Part shown: in pieces, positions 1-14,600 of the stretch
How positions within the stretch are numbered: the stretch's first letter is position 1
How the letters are laid out: the number at the start of each line of letters is the position of its first letter
Assembly (NCBI GenBank): GCA_963855995.1
Contig: OY979724.1
Coordinates: 1,434,858-1,498,857, forward strand
Origin: Muricea muricata
Lineage: Eukaryota > Cnidaria > Anthozoa > Malacalcyonacea > Plexauridae
Direction: 5' to 3'
Length of the DNA stretch: 64,000 nt
The notes under the pieces: generated by a model
Told to the model about the DNA's origin: nothing
Database searches by the model: none
The model's input: the letters and a program-made list of their open reading frames with translations, nothing else
Translations under genes and position numbers: made by a program

Positions 1-2640
1 GCCGCGTGGGTTTGATTACATACTGTCGATGAAGAATTTTTCTCAACTGTTCCCAGCTTGCAATCTCTCATTTCGAGATGTCAGATGTGTATGATTTATT
101 GATTTCCACTTGAATTTCAAGACACATTTACCATCGGTAGAAACCATAAACCGTCTAAATTGCCGGAGGTTCTTTCGTTTTTTCCAATCCAAACAAAGAT
201 TATTGACCAAGAATTTAAAAATGAAATTTATTAAAATTTATACTTGACTTACAAATTCCTAGTAATGATTACACAATGGTGAAATTACGTTAATAAGGCT
301 AAAACCTACAAATGCCCAACTTATTCTGGGGCTCTAACTACACGCTTCCTAACAAAATATTTCGCTTTTACGGTCGTGACAAGTTTGTTTCGACTTTATA
401 TTGGTCTTTACTCGTTACTTTGAGAGCCACGGCGGGAACCCTATAAGAAAACAAATATTTACAAATGAGATTGGAAATCGACTTAATTAAGATAATATAT
501 ACAGATAAGTTACTTTATAGTTTGTTTTGTATAGATACGAAGTACATGGTTGTATAAAACACACGATTAAGGTATTTAAGCACGAAATTACTTTAGTTTC
601 ATTATTTAAATATTTTATCACATATCGCCTTCAGGCGATTTCGGATGTTATTTTATCACATTCTTCTGTTCGAGTCAGACTTTGGTCCTTAAATTTGACC
701 TTTTATCAAAATTGTTCTATTCTTTTAGCACTTATATCTGGCAGATTATAGAGCATTTAGTTTTAGAGCACACCAAATGTTGGCAAATATCATCACTAAT
801 ACGTGCATTAATTTGGGTGTTAAAATAGCAGTATTTTGTTTGGCATATTTTTTAAGTTTATTTCACACGAACTGCTCGTCACTCGACGAGCATATGAAAT
901 TTAAGATGTTTTTATTAGTTCTTTAGCCAAATTTGGCCAGTAGGTATTTATACGATGGCAGTAATTTAAACCAAATGTTTGAATTAATTTTACCGTAGCC
1001 ACGAAGGAATTTAAAGATTTTTAGATATTAACGCTCAATGTTGATATTGTATTAGCATATTTAAGTAAAATAGTCGAGGAGAAGCCTTGGAATTTCAGTG
1101 AAATTTTACCAAAGCTCACTTTTGTTTTTGAGTCGTCTGAGTTTTGGTAAACTTTGCCAAGTTTATAGCCTGTGAATTTATCGTCATCGTTTAAACTAAG
1201 CCTGCAAATTCGATCAAGAATTTGCGAAATTTTTACGTTCACAATAAATTTGCATAATATGCAAAGTTGTGTGCATATTTGATATCAAAATATTTTATTA
1301 GTATTGATGATTATATTCTGCTGTGATCTTATTCCAAACTTGTAGTTTAGGAATATTCAGATGTACAAAACTAAGCAGTCCATTGTCTTTTACTCCTGAG
1401 AAGACTTGTGGGAGTTGTCTAATTGGTGCAATTCTGATAGCATTACTCTTTAGGCCTTTTAAATGTTTGCTTATACCGGAAATTGGTTCTTAAAAATCAA
1501 AATATGTTAAATATTCGAATAATTATACATTTTATGGACAAATATTGGACTAAGCTGTCAGCTGGCTGTAATAATTAAGCCACGATGTGTAAATTATACA
1601 TAAATTTTAATCAAGAATTCTTGGGATATTTTAGGATAAAAAATTTACGTAACGTGCAAGGCTTTTAACCAAGCTAAATTATCAAATTGCGATTGAAAAA
1701 TATTTTTATTTTGAATAGTAGTAGATTAATAAAAAAATTAGATTGTATTTAAATCTCAAATTCGAGGAAATAACTTAAATTAATTCTGTAAAATTTAATA
1801 TTGAAATGATAAATTAATATGTTTTAATTTAATTACTACTTTTTTTAAAGATTCGTATGCTTGAAAAATTTAGTTTACTTTAATCTTATCAAATGTAATC
1901 ACTAACTTTGATAAATTATAATGCCATGTCACTTCTATGGAAACACCGCGTAGTTATCTACAGTTATTTTTACTGTATATATATTATATTGTTGACATAA
2001 TATATTATGTAAGATATTATAATATATTATATGAATCTTATAATTTATTAAATTATAATATATTGTATTATTATTATTATTTATCATTTTTGATATCGTT
2101 GTCGATGTAAACCTGCCCAGTAAATTAGTTGATATCAATAATATCGATTTAAAATTATCAAATATAATCAAACACTAGCTAAGATCGATCACATTAAATT
2201 TAAATCATTTATCGCCTATCTGAACATTTTTTATGTGCAAACTCAAAAAGTGCAACCCAAGACATTAAAGTGCAAATATTTAATTAAATCTATAAAAAAG
2301 GTTTTAACATATTCTAATTAGATCCATACATGGTCTTTAAAAAATTAACTAATGTGCTTTATTTCTTTCCATTCACCGAAAATCGAGACCAAGAACCCTG
2401 CCTTTTGCGTCGCGATTTAACCTAAACGATAACGAATAGCTACAGTTTGATCTGCAAAGTTTTGACGTTGCTTTGAAGTCCATTCGTATGTTGTCTGTTT
2501 ATAGTTTCCAAAAAATCTTAGAATAGAATATTTTGTTCGAAAAACAGTTTATAATTAACGTAGCAAATCAATTTTTTTGGTAAAATCTCAAAATGTGTTA
2601 GATTATCTCACGGCACGTCAAGCAGGGCTCAAGATCTGGG
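1..2640. other. AT-rich spacer downstream of the myosin gene
   Basis: I see no supportable gene here. The stretch is strongly AT-rich, most extremely around 1970-2100 where short TA-rich palindromes pile up. Two compact hairpins stand out: ATCGCCT/AGGCGAT near 625-640 and TGCTCGTC/GACGAGCA near 873-892. Short open frames show no recognisable domain. The right part probably includes the 3' UTR of the myosin gene. Confidence 0.6.
2358..2363 (-). terminator. Candidate poly(A) signal of the myosin gene
   Basis: AATAAA on the minus strand, about 280 nt downstream of the myosin stop codon. It is a canonical hexamer in a plausible place, but the region is AT-rich and chance occurrence is likely. 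Confidence 0.35.
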
Positions 2641-2644
2641 GTAT

Positions 2645-5600
2645 CTACTCGTCGCTGTCGTCATCAACAGTCACCTCACGGGATGCGGATCTTCCTGGAG
2701 TTCTCGATCCAGCTCTCCCAGCAGACGCGCGGCCACCGGCACCTGCGGCTGGGCGACGTCTGGCTGCTTGTTCAGCGGCATCAGCCCTCTCTTCAGCCTG
2801 TTCCAAATCAGCCTGCAATCTGCGAACCTTGGTCATGTTGGAGGCAGCGGTCTCTTCCTATAAACATAAATTCGCAAAACGTTACAGCGAGGTCGAAAAA
2901 AAAGAGACGGAGAAGACGACATGTTTACTTACTGGCACGAAACACGCAAGTGAAAAAACCTACCGCTTCTTCGGCTCTGCGGCGCAGTTGAGTCATCTTC
3001 TTGTTCTGTCTTTCTGTGGTGTCTTGTAACTTCTCGAGGTTTCTGCGATCTTCCTCAGCTTGATTGATCATTTCTTTGAGCTTACGATCGTTCTTCTTGA
3101 TCGTCTTCTGTTGTTCAGCCTTGGCACGGGATTCGGCATCCAAATCTTCTTCCAAATCTCTGACTCTCTGGTAAAGAAACAATGGTGTTTATCAGTCAGG
3201 TTGGTAGCTAGCCATGCAATAGTTGGTCAGGGATTGTTTCAAGGTTCAGTTGTGACCAATTGGTACAGTGATCTAAGAGATTTGTGAAGTAATGAATGAG
3301 ATGATGTGCGGTTATAAAAACTGTCACATGCTGAACGGTGTTGACCTTACACATACAATTTTTCATGTTATCGTTTACTGATGTATTGTACCAACTGACA
3401 ACAGAGAAGCTGCAATTAACTACAGCAGTTCTGGTGTACAGAACTTTTCAACGTAGACTTGTTATGAAAGCCAGACTCATGTTTAGAATAATTCACGGGC
3501 AAGCACCAGCTGTTCTAATCGAATCATTTCAAAATCCAAATGCTCCTCAACATGATTACAATTTACGTAATTCAGATTATGGGTTTTATCTGACAAAGCC
3601 TAAAACTGAATATATGAGAAAAAGTATTAGTTATAGTGGTGCAAAACTTTGGAATAATTTACCATCGGAAGTTAGAAATTCAATATCGATCAATACCTTT
3701 AATTCTTTAATTTCTGATATTAGTCTATCCTTACATCGTACTTGAGTTTTACTGTCTTTATTTGTATTTATGTATATAGTTTTCTTTTTATTGTCACGCC
3801 CCCCTCGGAAATCAGCTATTGCTGAAGGGGTAAGCGTGAATAAATATAGTTTTAATAATAATAATAATAAACGTTCTTCTACAGGATCTCCAATCCGCAT
3901 GAGATTCATCGATCCTTTTTCCAGCTTGTGGTGAGAGAAATTGCTTAAAATTAAGAGTACAGTTTTAAAGTTCGAGTAACTCTCCTTTTACATTGCACAC
4001 ATACCTGTTCCAAGGTCTTAATCTTATTCTTCAATGCTTTCCCACCAGCAGCTTCGACCTCCTCAAGTCTCGCTTGCAGATCCTTCGCTTGCTTGTCGGC
4101 GGCCTGCCTTGCTCGTTCGGCAGCGTTTGCAGCATTTTGGGCGGATGCAAGCTCGTCTTCAAGTCGGGCAACATCGGCGGCACTTCGGCGTGCTTTCTCG
4201 TCGGCAGCCTTGACGTCACTTTCGAGCTCGTCGATTGTATCACGGATTGATTGCAGTTCTTCCTCGGCTTTACGTTTGGAAGATTGAAGGGACGAGATTT
4301 GCCCTTGCAGTTCTGCGACACGGTCTGTGGCGTCGGCTCCTTCATTCTCAGCATTTCTGCGGGCACGCTCGGACTATTAGGGAGAAAGATATCGATATTT
4401 TAACTAAATTATCAATATACAACAAATGGTGAAATTGGCAAGTTAGTTGCGACTTGCAATGTACTTTGAATCTTTAATTTGCAAGAGAAAGGAACTCGAC
4501 TCTTTGTAATAGGTGTTTGAGAAGAGTAGATCGTTTCTCAGTACTCCTAACTGTATCTTATGAACGTGGCTGTTGGAAAATGAGATAAAAACAACTCACT
4601 TGTTCCAATAGAGCACGTAGTTCTTCAAGCTCAGTGTTCAGCTTGTTGGCATTTCGTTCAGCCTTTGCTTGGCCTTCACGTGCTTCGTCACGTGCCTTCT
4701 GTTCATCCTCTACCATGACTTGAAGTTCCTTGTGAAGAAACAGTGACAAATAAATTAGCATGTAACTTGCAATCACATCGTTACGCTGGTTTTGGAACTT
4801 TGAAGGGGATAAAATGGGGAGTTAGAGATGGCTGGAGAGATGGGGTTTCATGCGCTGGGACTGAAATTCAGCGGGAAAAGAAAACCTAGAGAAAACAAGA
4901 ATGGGATCATAATTTGAGCAAGGCAGCTTCTGGGATAACAGAATATGTTGTTGACTTGGGTGGAAAATGAAACTGAGTCAAAAGTTGGGCTGGAAAAATG
5001 GGAATAGGACCCCTTCGCTCTTGAGGACTCTCTTCCCAGAGCACAAGACAAGTTGTACAACATCAAGGTTGTCATGATGCAATTCATGGATTCTTACCTT
5101 GAGTTGTTGCTGCAATTTCTTCACGTTTTTGGCATTTTCTCCATTCTCCTGTAACAAGAAGAAAACTCGATGAGACAAGCAAAATTCCTGAAGGAACTCT
5201 TCAATATCTCATGTCAACTTACTCTCTGAGCGCCTTCCAAAGCAAGTTCCAAAGCGGCGGCATCTTGCTCGGCTTTCTTCTTCAATCGGATCTAAAACAC
5301 CGAAATTTGTCCGCGTTAAAAATGAAGTATTTCTTTCACAACCGATTGTTTACCTCCACGCCGAGGCGGAAATGTCCAAGTATCCTCGACTGCGATACTC
5401 CAGGCCTAAGCACTGACCTGTTCGTTCTTCGCTCTAGTTTCGGCTTCCAAAGAGGCTTGAATGCTTTCTTGTTGGCGGTTGAAGTTCTTCCTGCAAGACA
5501 ATGGTAATAAAATATATTGTTATTTTTGCACTAACGTTGCCAGTGTCGGCAGCGAAGGCGGAAGCACTCAAAGATACAAGATCTTTCGCTACTCGAAACG

Positions 5601-8600
5601 TTACATGCAGAAATCGACGTTTTGAGCGATGGTCCTTTGTCGGGAAAATCAAAATAGTGAGGGCATGCAACGAGATATTAATGCAGCAAAATGTTTGTAA
5701 ATTTAAACAACGATACTTCAGCAGTCCCGACGAAGCACTGCTCTTATTATTTCTGATGTAAGCTTTCCTAGATGACTTCTACTGCTCAAGAAATACACAA
5801 CAGATTAAAATTGCACTAGATGTTATGTTCTATTAGGTATGATTGTATGATTACTATTATCGTTTTAAAAAGTATGAAACATGTATCTCTTTCGACTAAA
5901 CAAGGTTTTGTGAGTTGTGGATGGTAAACAAATTCTCATGTCGATACGTCGAGGAAGAAGGCGGACAGGTTCAGTGGCCGGGGGTGTACCTTATGCTCTC
6001 GGCATCTTCATCTTTCTCGGCAAGACGTCTCTCGTATTCTTGTTTCAACTGGGTGATCTCCAGTTGAGCTTTGAGCACTTTAGCTTCCTCCTGTTCCAAA
6101 GCGCCTTCGAGTTCCTGAAAGAGTTGATCACCTAGCTTAATACTGAACTCTATTAGTGGCGGATGTGTATTTCATGAAGAATAGATTACAATAATTACCT
6201 CCATGTTCATTTGAAGTTCGTCTTTTTCCATCTCGAGTTTCTTCTTCAGTTTCTCAAATTCCACAACAGATTTTCCACCTTCGCCAAGCTGGTCGATCAG
6301 ATCTTTCACTTCGCCTGAAAGAAAGCAAATCTACTTGTTTAGCTTCGCCACAAGGAGAGGTCATGGCAACAGCATCAGAATTGCTATCGGCCAATATCTC
6401 TTAACCCATCCTGTCAACCTTCCCTGTGGGAGGAAATCGAAGTACCCAGTGAAACACACGACTTTCGGCAGAGCATTAATTTGTACTGTTCTTACAAGAG
6501 GACGAGGGGTCTTAAGTCAGTCAGATTGAGAAGATCCCATCGAACGTGCGAACCCCTCCATCAACGAATGAGCAAAAAGTAACTCTTTAATTAAACAATC
6601 TCTTGCTACACAGCCACGATCGCGCAACTTGCAACAAACCCGTCAACGTCTCGCAAGAGACTTGTCACAACAAGCTGATAACAGGATGCGTTCGCATATG
6701 ACTGGTTGCAATTGCATGTTGATTGCCAATACTTCTTATCCACAAGCTTGGTGCAAGGTGTTTTAACAAGTTTTAACAAGTCTGAAAATGGCAAGTTGCT
6801 ACAAGCCTTGAGTTTAGTAGACTTGTTGCAAGATGATCAAAGTGACAAATTTGTTGCAACTTGCGTCTCGACAAGCCCGTAAAATTGAAAACTTGCAAAA
6901 AGTTTGTGGTGTTCTTAAGCACGTGTAGCTGCCGTACCTTCCAAAGATTTCTTTTCGCGTCTCAGTTGTTCATTCGCATCTTGAGATTCCTCCAGCTGAG
7001 CTCGTAGCTTGTAAACCTGGACAAACGAAACGGTTTAGTGCTGGATGTCACTACAGAAGACCGTGCACAGATCAGTGTACTTACTTCGGTCGAGTTAGCA
7101 CGTGATTCGCGTTGCGAGGCTTCGAGTTCCGCTTGAACTTCGTCGACTTTGGCTTTCCATTGCGCGATCTCTTGATCGATTTTCTTCTGTTTCTTCTCGT
7201 AAGAGGCAGCAAGATTTGAAGCCTGAAAAACAAGGGGAACCATTTTAATTACATGAACTCGGTGATAAATTATGATTCTTTGAGAATCCTTGACAACCTT
7301 TTGAACTCTATAACAAACCAAAAATGTTGGTATAAGGCTCTTAGGAAAACGTCTTGCAGACATTTACAACGATATTACCCTTGTCAATATTCCCCACCTT
7401 CTCCAGTTCAACGTTGAGGTCTTCCACTTCCCCGGCGAGGCGTTGCTTAGCTTTCTCGGCAGAGTTAGCCTTCGACAGAGCAGCTGCGAGTTCTTCTTCA
7501 GTCTCCGCAAGTTTGGCAGCAAGTTTTCGTCGGGCACCCTCGAGCTCTTCAGCCTTGGCTTGTCCTTCTTCCTCGAACTTCCTCTTCCACATCGTGATGT
7601 CGTTCTTGGCTTTGGAAAGTTCCTTTTCCAAGTTCTCCTTGGCTTCTTCAAGATCCTCGTTGTCCTGTCTTGCCATCTCAAGGTCGGCCTCGAAGTTCTT
7701 CATTTTGTCAAAGAATTCGTTCTTGGCCTGTCAAAAAGGAAAGTTACAGTTAGGACAACCCCACAACTCAACCTGCAACAATTTTCGTAGGGTAATCCTC
7801 GAGGATCAGTAGGAAGATACCCATACATCCCTAATGATCCACACACATACCCTGCTTTCCTCCTCCAAAGCGTTTTTCACTTCTTCAAGTTGTAATTCCA
7901 AAGACTTCTTGTTCTTTGCCAGAGTGGCCGCTCGTCCTTCCACCTCGGTAAGCTGGGAACTCAGCGAGGCATTCTCGTTGCTCAACGCTTGTTTTGCAGA
8001 GGTTAGATCAGCGTTCATCATTCGCATCTCCTCCAGCTGAAAGAAGACAAAAACGTCAGTGAATACCCCTTTGTCTTTACTTTATAAAAACTGTACCCTA
8101 CATTGCGTCCCTCTTAAATCGTTCCCAATCTTCACATACATACATGCACCCCCCCCCCCCCGCCTCATTGTGTTACAGTGCAGGTCTTACCGAACTCTTG
8201 CATTCCGACAACTCAGATTCAACCGCACGACTGTGTTTCTCCAGGGAAGCCTTCGCCTTTTGTAGTTTTTCGTTGTTTTCAGCAAGTTCGTCCGCTTCTT
8301 GTGTCAGATGGATCTTTTCTTTTTCCAGCCTGTTGCAAAATAAAGCTATGCTTTAGTTTTATCTCGGTGGCAGAGATGAAAGACACATGGACTAACCACT
8401 GTGTTACCAACATCTCAGTCACTGAGATGAGAGACATGCACCGACCACTTGTGTCACCAAGACCCCGGTCACAGGGTAAGTGAACCAACGCAGATGAATT
8501 CAACGACTTACTTGGCTTTGGATTTCTTGAACGTTTCCAACTCTTCCTGTACTTCAGCCAAAGCTTGTTGGTGTTTGCTTCGCATACTGCTGATGGCTTG

Positions 8601-11600
8601 TTCGTTTTGCACGTTCGCTTCTTCGACATCGCGACGTAATTTGCTGATCTCGGCTTCTCGTTTCTTGTTCAAGTCGATCTGCACGAGAATGACAAAGAAG
8701 ATTGTTTTGGTTTTTTCAAATAACTGACCAGATAAGGGAGTTTTGACCCATTATACACAAACTAAAGTGATCAAAACAACCAAGAACTAACATACGTCAA
8801 GAAGGATGACATCCTTGCGTGGATTACAGTACCTGTGCCTGGGTTGCACCACCTTGTTCGTCCAAAGCATCTTGAAGATCCTCAAGTTCACGTTCAAGAT
8901 CATTACGGGCGCGCTCAGCCTGTCAAAAAGAGATAATATTGAGTTCCGCATTATTTTTATAGTTTTCTCCCGTAATAAAACCTCGCAGCTGCTTCAAAAC
9001 TCTACCTTAGCTCGAAGAGCACGTTCATTTTCCAGTTCATCTTCCAGTTCTGCGACTTTAGCCTAAAGAAAGAAAAAAAACACTTAAGCTTCTGTGATCA
9101 TTCTGTTGCAATTCGCATGTTCAATGTACGTACCTCAAGCTCTTTGATTCTCTTTTGGAGTTGAGCAATGAGAGTGTTGTTGTCTTCCACCGCGTTGTTT
9201 AATTCGTTAATTTCAGCATCTCGTCTGTAGAAAGCAGATAATATTCACTATATTTGCAAGTTGTCAACAGACGTTTTGCAAGTTAACTGGCAAAACTTTT
9301 TAGTACCCACGGACGTGCTGCAAGTTGTTTCAACAAGTTGCAGCAAGCCTGATTTTGAACAGACCCGTTGTAACATGGTGAAATTGGCATTTCTGTGGTG
9401 TTGCATTATATTACACTTATTGGACATACTTCTTCACAACGTTTTCCAATTCATCTCTCTTCGCCGTCATTTCTTGCAATTCATCTCGGGTCATCTGTGA
9501 AAAGCACGTGCTTTTTAACCCTTTTTTACCTTCAACATCGAAATCTATCACGAAATCATAAAAAAAATCATACCTTAAGGTCGCCTTCCACTTTTCTCTT
9601 TTGTTTTTCAACCTCTCCTCGAACTTTCTTTTCTTTTTCGTAAACTTCGATTTGCTGAAAATAGAAAGATTTATTATAGAGAATATAAAATACAAACTGC
9701 CGATTAAAATAGTACGCTCAATATAAAATAATATTCTCACCTCATCCAGGTCTCGTTCAAGTTTTGCCTTCGCTTTGTTTAAGCCATTCACTTTGTTTTC
9801 CTCCTCGTGCAACTGATCTTCTAGTTCCTGCAAACAAGATTTTGCAAATGTGTCAGCGAACCAAAGACTCCACTAATGTTTTTACGGCATCAAAACACGA
9901 CACTAACCGCTCGTTCGTCTTCGAGGTTTCGTTTCTCCTTGTTGAGTTTGTCAAGAGCCGAATCTTGTTTAGCGATCTCGTCGTTGAGGCGATCGATGTC
10001 TTGTTGACGAGCTGCTTTTTCTTGTTCGGCCTAAAAGATTTCACGACACATTGTACACTGTAATTCAATCATTTTTCCTGGCCATATTATCACGTACAAC
10101 TCAGTCCGAGCCCTACCTTATCCAACGCAGTTCCAAGCTCGGTGATTTCTTGTTTCAAATCTTCAATTTCGTCTTCTAGTTTGTGTTTCACGGAAGTTAT
10201 CTCGGCGTTGTTGTCTTCTTCGTCTTCCAAACGTTCGTTCAGTTCTGTGAGCTGACCTTCCATGTCTTCCAATCTGCCCCGTGCTTTCTGGAGATCTTCT
10301 ACGGTGTTTTCCAAAGATTCGGATTCCTGTGAAGAAAGTTACTGATTTTATATACTTCCATTTAGTAACTCCGTCAGTTCTAAACTGTTTCCTAGAGACG
10401 TAGAAACCTTGTACGTCTCAAGTGTCGAAACAAGAAGACGCCTATCACAGTCGTTTGGCAAAATTTGAACTTACTTTCTGCAAATCGTCAAACAGCTGTT
10501 GTTTTTCCTGGACCAATTCTGTTTTTTCATTCTCAAGTGCTTGCCTCAACTCTTTTTCCTTTGCCAAGTCTTCTTTTAGTTTCGCCAACTACATACAAGA
10601 GTAATATGTTACAGATTGTTGTTGTGTTGTTCTTGTATATTTGTTTAATTGTTTCCCGTTTACCTGCTTGTTTCTTTGTCTGCTTGTTTACTTGTTTGTT
10701 TTTTATATTACTTACCTCTTCTTCCTTTTGCTTCATTTCTTCTTCAGTTCTGGCGACGTTCAACAAAGGTTTGACCTGAAAGCAAAACAGAGTTAGTACA
10801 CAGTGCACTCTCTCCGGAGCTACCAGAGACGAAAAGCGTAAGCGAACCTTGGTGTAAAGTTTCCACCAAGCCCAGTTTTTCAAGAACAAGTACTTTCTCA
10901 CATTCCTCTGGATAACAGCGATACCGATTCTAGAAGTGGAAGATGAAGGAAGCTTTTAACATGAGCAGGTCAATTCTCTGATCTGTAAAGATTCAAGTGG
11001 GGTGCTTCGAAGGTTCATATGATATCATAGACCACCCCACCAGAAAAGACCATCAAAACTGAAGTCATCAGCTGTGAAGCATGCAGATTTTGTTTTTCGG
11101 GAACATGAAGTATGGTGAGGAAATTGCATTTCTACCTCTGGTCGCACATCTTGCGGTAACGACGTCGCATAAGGAAACCTTTGGCAAAAGCCTGGAACTG
11201 AGAGATGATCTTGGACAACTGTTCGTCGCGCATATCTTCCAACGTACCCAGGACACCAGCTCTGAAAAATACCTGTAGAAAAAGAAGAAACGATTCTTTC
11301 AACTCGTTGCTAAAACTATGGTTAGCAATTTTCCCGTTCTGATGCTTGACTCTTGAGGCATTGCCCAGTTAAACTTGTGACCAGTACCAAACTTTCCCGC
11401 CCAGTAAAACTTTTCTGCCGACGTTTGTTTATGTCTAATCCAAAGAGAAACATTTGTGGGGAAGATAATGTTTCCGCCATAATGTTTTAGAAATTGGCCA
11501 AAAGACGAAATAAAATTGTTAGCCAAATATGTCGGCCGTAATAATAATAATAATAATAAGTCTTTAAATCATTTACCTTTGTAGTTCCGACACGGTATTC

Positions 11601-14600
11601 GTTTTCCTCAAGTTGAAGAGCCTCAATGAGCTTGTCAGCGGCTTTCTTGCCGTCCATGAAGCCTGCTGGGATTGCGTTGGGCGCAAGGATCTGGTATCTG
11701 GTCAAAAACATCGTCGACAACATTTGTTCAATTGTACTTGTACATTGGAAGGTGTACGTGCAAGAGACGCGTAACCATTCAGGGGCTGTTTTATGTGGCA
11801 CCCTCTTAACCAGGATGCAATGGAAAGAAATATGTCCGCTTCATGGCTTTGCAGAACCGCTTTACTATTCTGGGGGTAGATTATATAAGTATACTTTCAG
11901 AGTAAAGGTTTTTTAACAAACGCAGCAATTTTGTTCAACTATGAGATCTTCTAAGCAACATTTTAGTCTCTTCATTCGTGGTTTGAAGTTTGTAAGCCTG
12001 GTGACTCATTACAATGCATTAAAAGCATTTGACCCCCCCCCCCCCGTCCCAGCTAAACGGAATCAGAGAAGCAGCCCCTTCGATATCAAAATATTAACAA
12101 CAGTAAAAGTGCAAAATCAAAACAACACGAAATGTTGTCGCAAAAATTTAACTGTTACTAATTCTTCCGAAATATCAAGCGATCAGCTGGTAGCATGACA
12201 GCCGAGGACTCACTCACCGTTGCTTGAATTCATCGAACGGCATCCTGTTAGGGAAACCCTTTCTGCAAATACGAATACCTTCCAGAACACCATTACACCT
12301 CAGCTGATGTAGAATGAGGTTGGCATCGACTTGACCCGGCTTTTTGTTCTCGTTCGGAATAATACAACGCACGAAATGAGGAGTTGTCGAGTACAACATT
12401 GTCATGAGTTTATTTAATTGTTCTTTATGTCTGTTGCTTACTGTTTGGAAACTACCGCCCTTCTTTCCCCCACGAGCTTTGGTTGCTGAAAAGAAAACAT
12501 GGTTTTGTTACTTTCGTCTAGGATCCTATGTAATTTCTCAGAACAACTCATCGTAATTATTGTTTTATAATCATATTTTCACTGAAACGAGTACTGACTT
12601 TCGCCGCCATATTCTTTGAACATGTCCGCAACAAATGGATCACTTGATTTTCCTAGCAAGGCTGCAACAGCTTCATTGATAGGATCCTTGTTCTTGTCCA
12701 ACCAGTTGGCAATGGAGTAGCCCACATTACCAGCGTAATGTCCCAGTTCAAAATCATACGAGGCTTTGGTGCCCTTGGGTTTGGCATAGTTCGGATGTTT
12801 TCCATCGTGTGTACTGTGAAGCTTGGTCAAGAATGTCTGATCTGTGGCTTTCGGGAACATGCATTCTTCTTCCAAGATTGAAAAGATACCCATTGGCTGA
12901 ATACGAGAACAATGGAATTAACAATGCTGATTGAACCACTACGTTTGAAAAGTATGTTTCCGGTAGTTCAGTAACTACGACAGCTTATTGGAGAATACTA
13001 CCTACACTGGACCAGCACGTTTGAGATATCTTTTTTAGGGTAGTTCAGAGACAAACCACAACAGCTTATTGTAGAATACTACCTACCACTGGACCACCAC
13101 GTTTAAGATAAACTTACCTTCTCAATGAGGTTGATGCAAGGCTCAAGATCCATACCAAAATCAATGAAATCCCATTCAATCCCCTCCTTCTGATATTCCT
13201 CTTGTTCCAAAACAAACATGTTATGGTTAAAGAACTGTTGAAGCTTTTCGTTCGTCAAGTTAATACACAATTGTTCAAAGGAGTTGTACTAAAATGGAAA
13301 ATGTTAAAAAACTCTACATTAATAATTTACGAGAGAAACGCAAAGGAAATCATAGCCGTAAAGGATTTTTCTATGTATGTGATAAAGACACACGTAAATT
13401 TGCACAAAACTTTTCCCTTGCTTTTCTCAGCTTGAGAAAACGTTGGATGATTCTTGTGTGATGGGTACAAAATGGGTCGTTTTATGATGGGTACAAAATG
13501 GGTGGTTTTGGAAGCCATTTTAAATACTCGCAGTTCGTGTTTTATCAGATATAAAATTCCCTGCTGCGCTTCACATGTCTTTATATGTAATAAAGAACTC
13601 CTGCGTGTTTGAATTAGGTAATCAAGACTGTTCAAGCATGTTTTTTTGTTTTATCAAAGATACTTACGTCGAAGATTTCGAATCCTGCAATGTCCAACAC
13701 GCCAATGAAGTAGTTGCGTTTTTCCTGTAAAGATTCGAAATCATTTACTAGCGTTATTCTTTTTTCTTCATCTTAAAGTATTTATTTAGGCGGTCATTGT
13801 TGAGTTTTTGCGAACTTCATACCTTTCTGTCCAAAGTTTCGTTGATTCTGTGGACGAGGAAGAAGAACATGCGTTCGTACATGGACTTGGACAAAGCACC
13901 AATGGAATATTGTACCTAGAGTGGGCAAAAAACAGAATATACACCACAATTATATTAATAACACTGCTACCACAACCAGAGCCATCACTTTTACCATCAC
14001 TATCACCATCATCATCATCTTATATCACTATCACTTTTACCATCACCATCACTTTTACCATCACCATAATCATCATCTTACATCACCATCACTTCTACCA
14101 TCATCATCACTTTTACCATCACCATCACTTTTACCATCACAACCACCATAATCATCATCTTATATCACTATCCCTTTTACCATCACTATCACTTTTACCA
14201 TCACCATCACTTCTACCATCACCATAATCATCTTACATCACCATCATCATCACTTTTACCATCACCATCAATTTTACATCACCATAATCATCATCTTACA
14301 TCACCATCACTTTTACAATCACCATCACTTTTACCATCACCATCACTCTTACCATCACCATCACGTTTATCATCAAGTTTACCATCACGTTTACCATCGC
14401 TATCACCACTACCATCAACCAACCTGTTGCATGTTACGTCCTTGGTTCACGAACTCGTTACCAACTTTGATTCTTGGTTTCACCAACATTTTCGTGAAGT
14501 CAGAATACTGAACGCCAAAGAGGAAAGACGCCTTTTCCAATGCTACAAAATCAAACAATCAGAAACCGTCAGTTGAGGGCGAAACAACTTAAGGCAGACC

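Noticed and set aside
7354..7812. Plus-strand frame of 152 codons, Ser/Leu-rich
   Set aside because: Antisense shadow of myosin rod exons, which have heptad-biased codons.
13808..14227. Plus-strand frame rich in His/Thr/Ile
   Set aside because: Translation of the CAT/ACC microsatellite and part of a myosin exon on the other strand.
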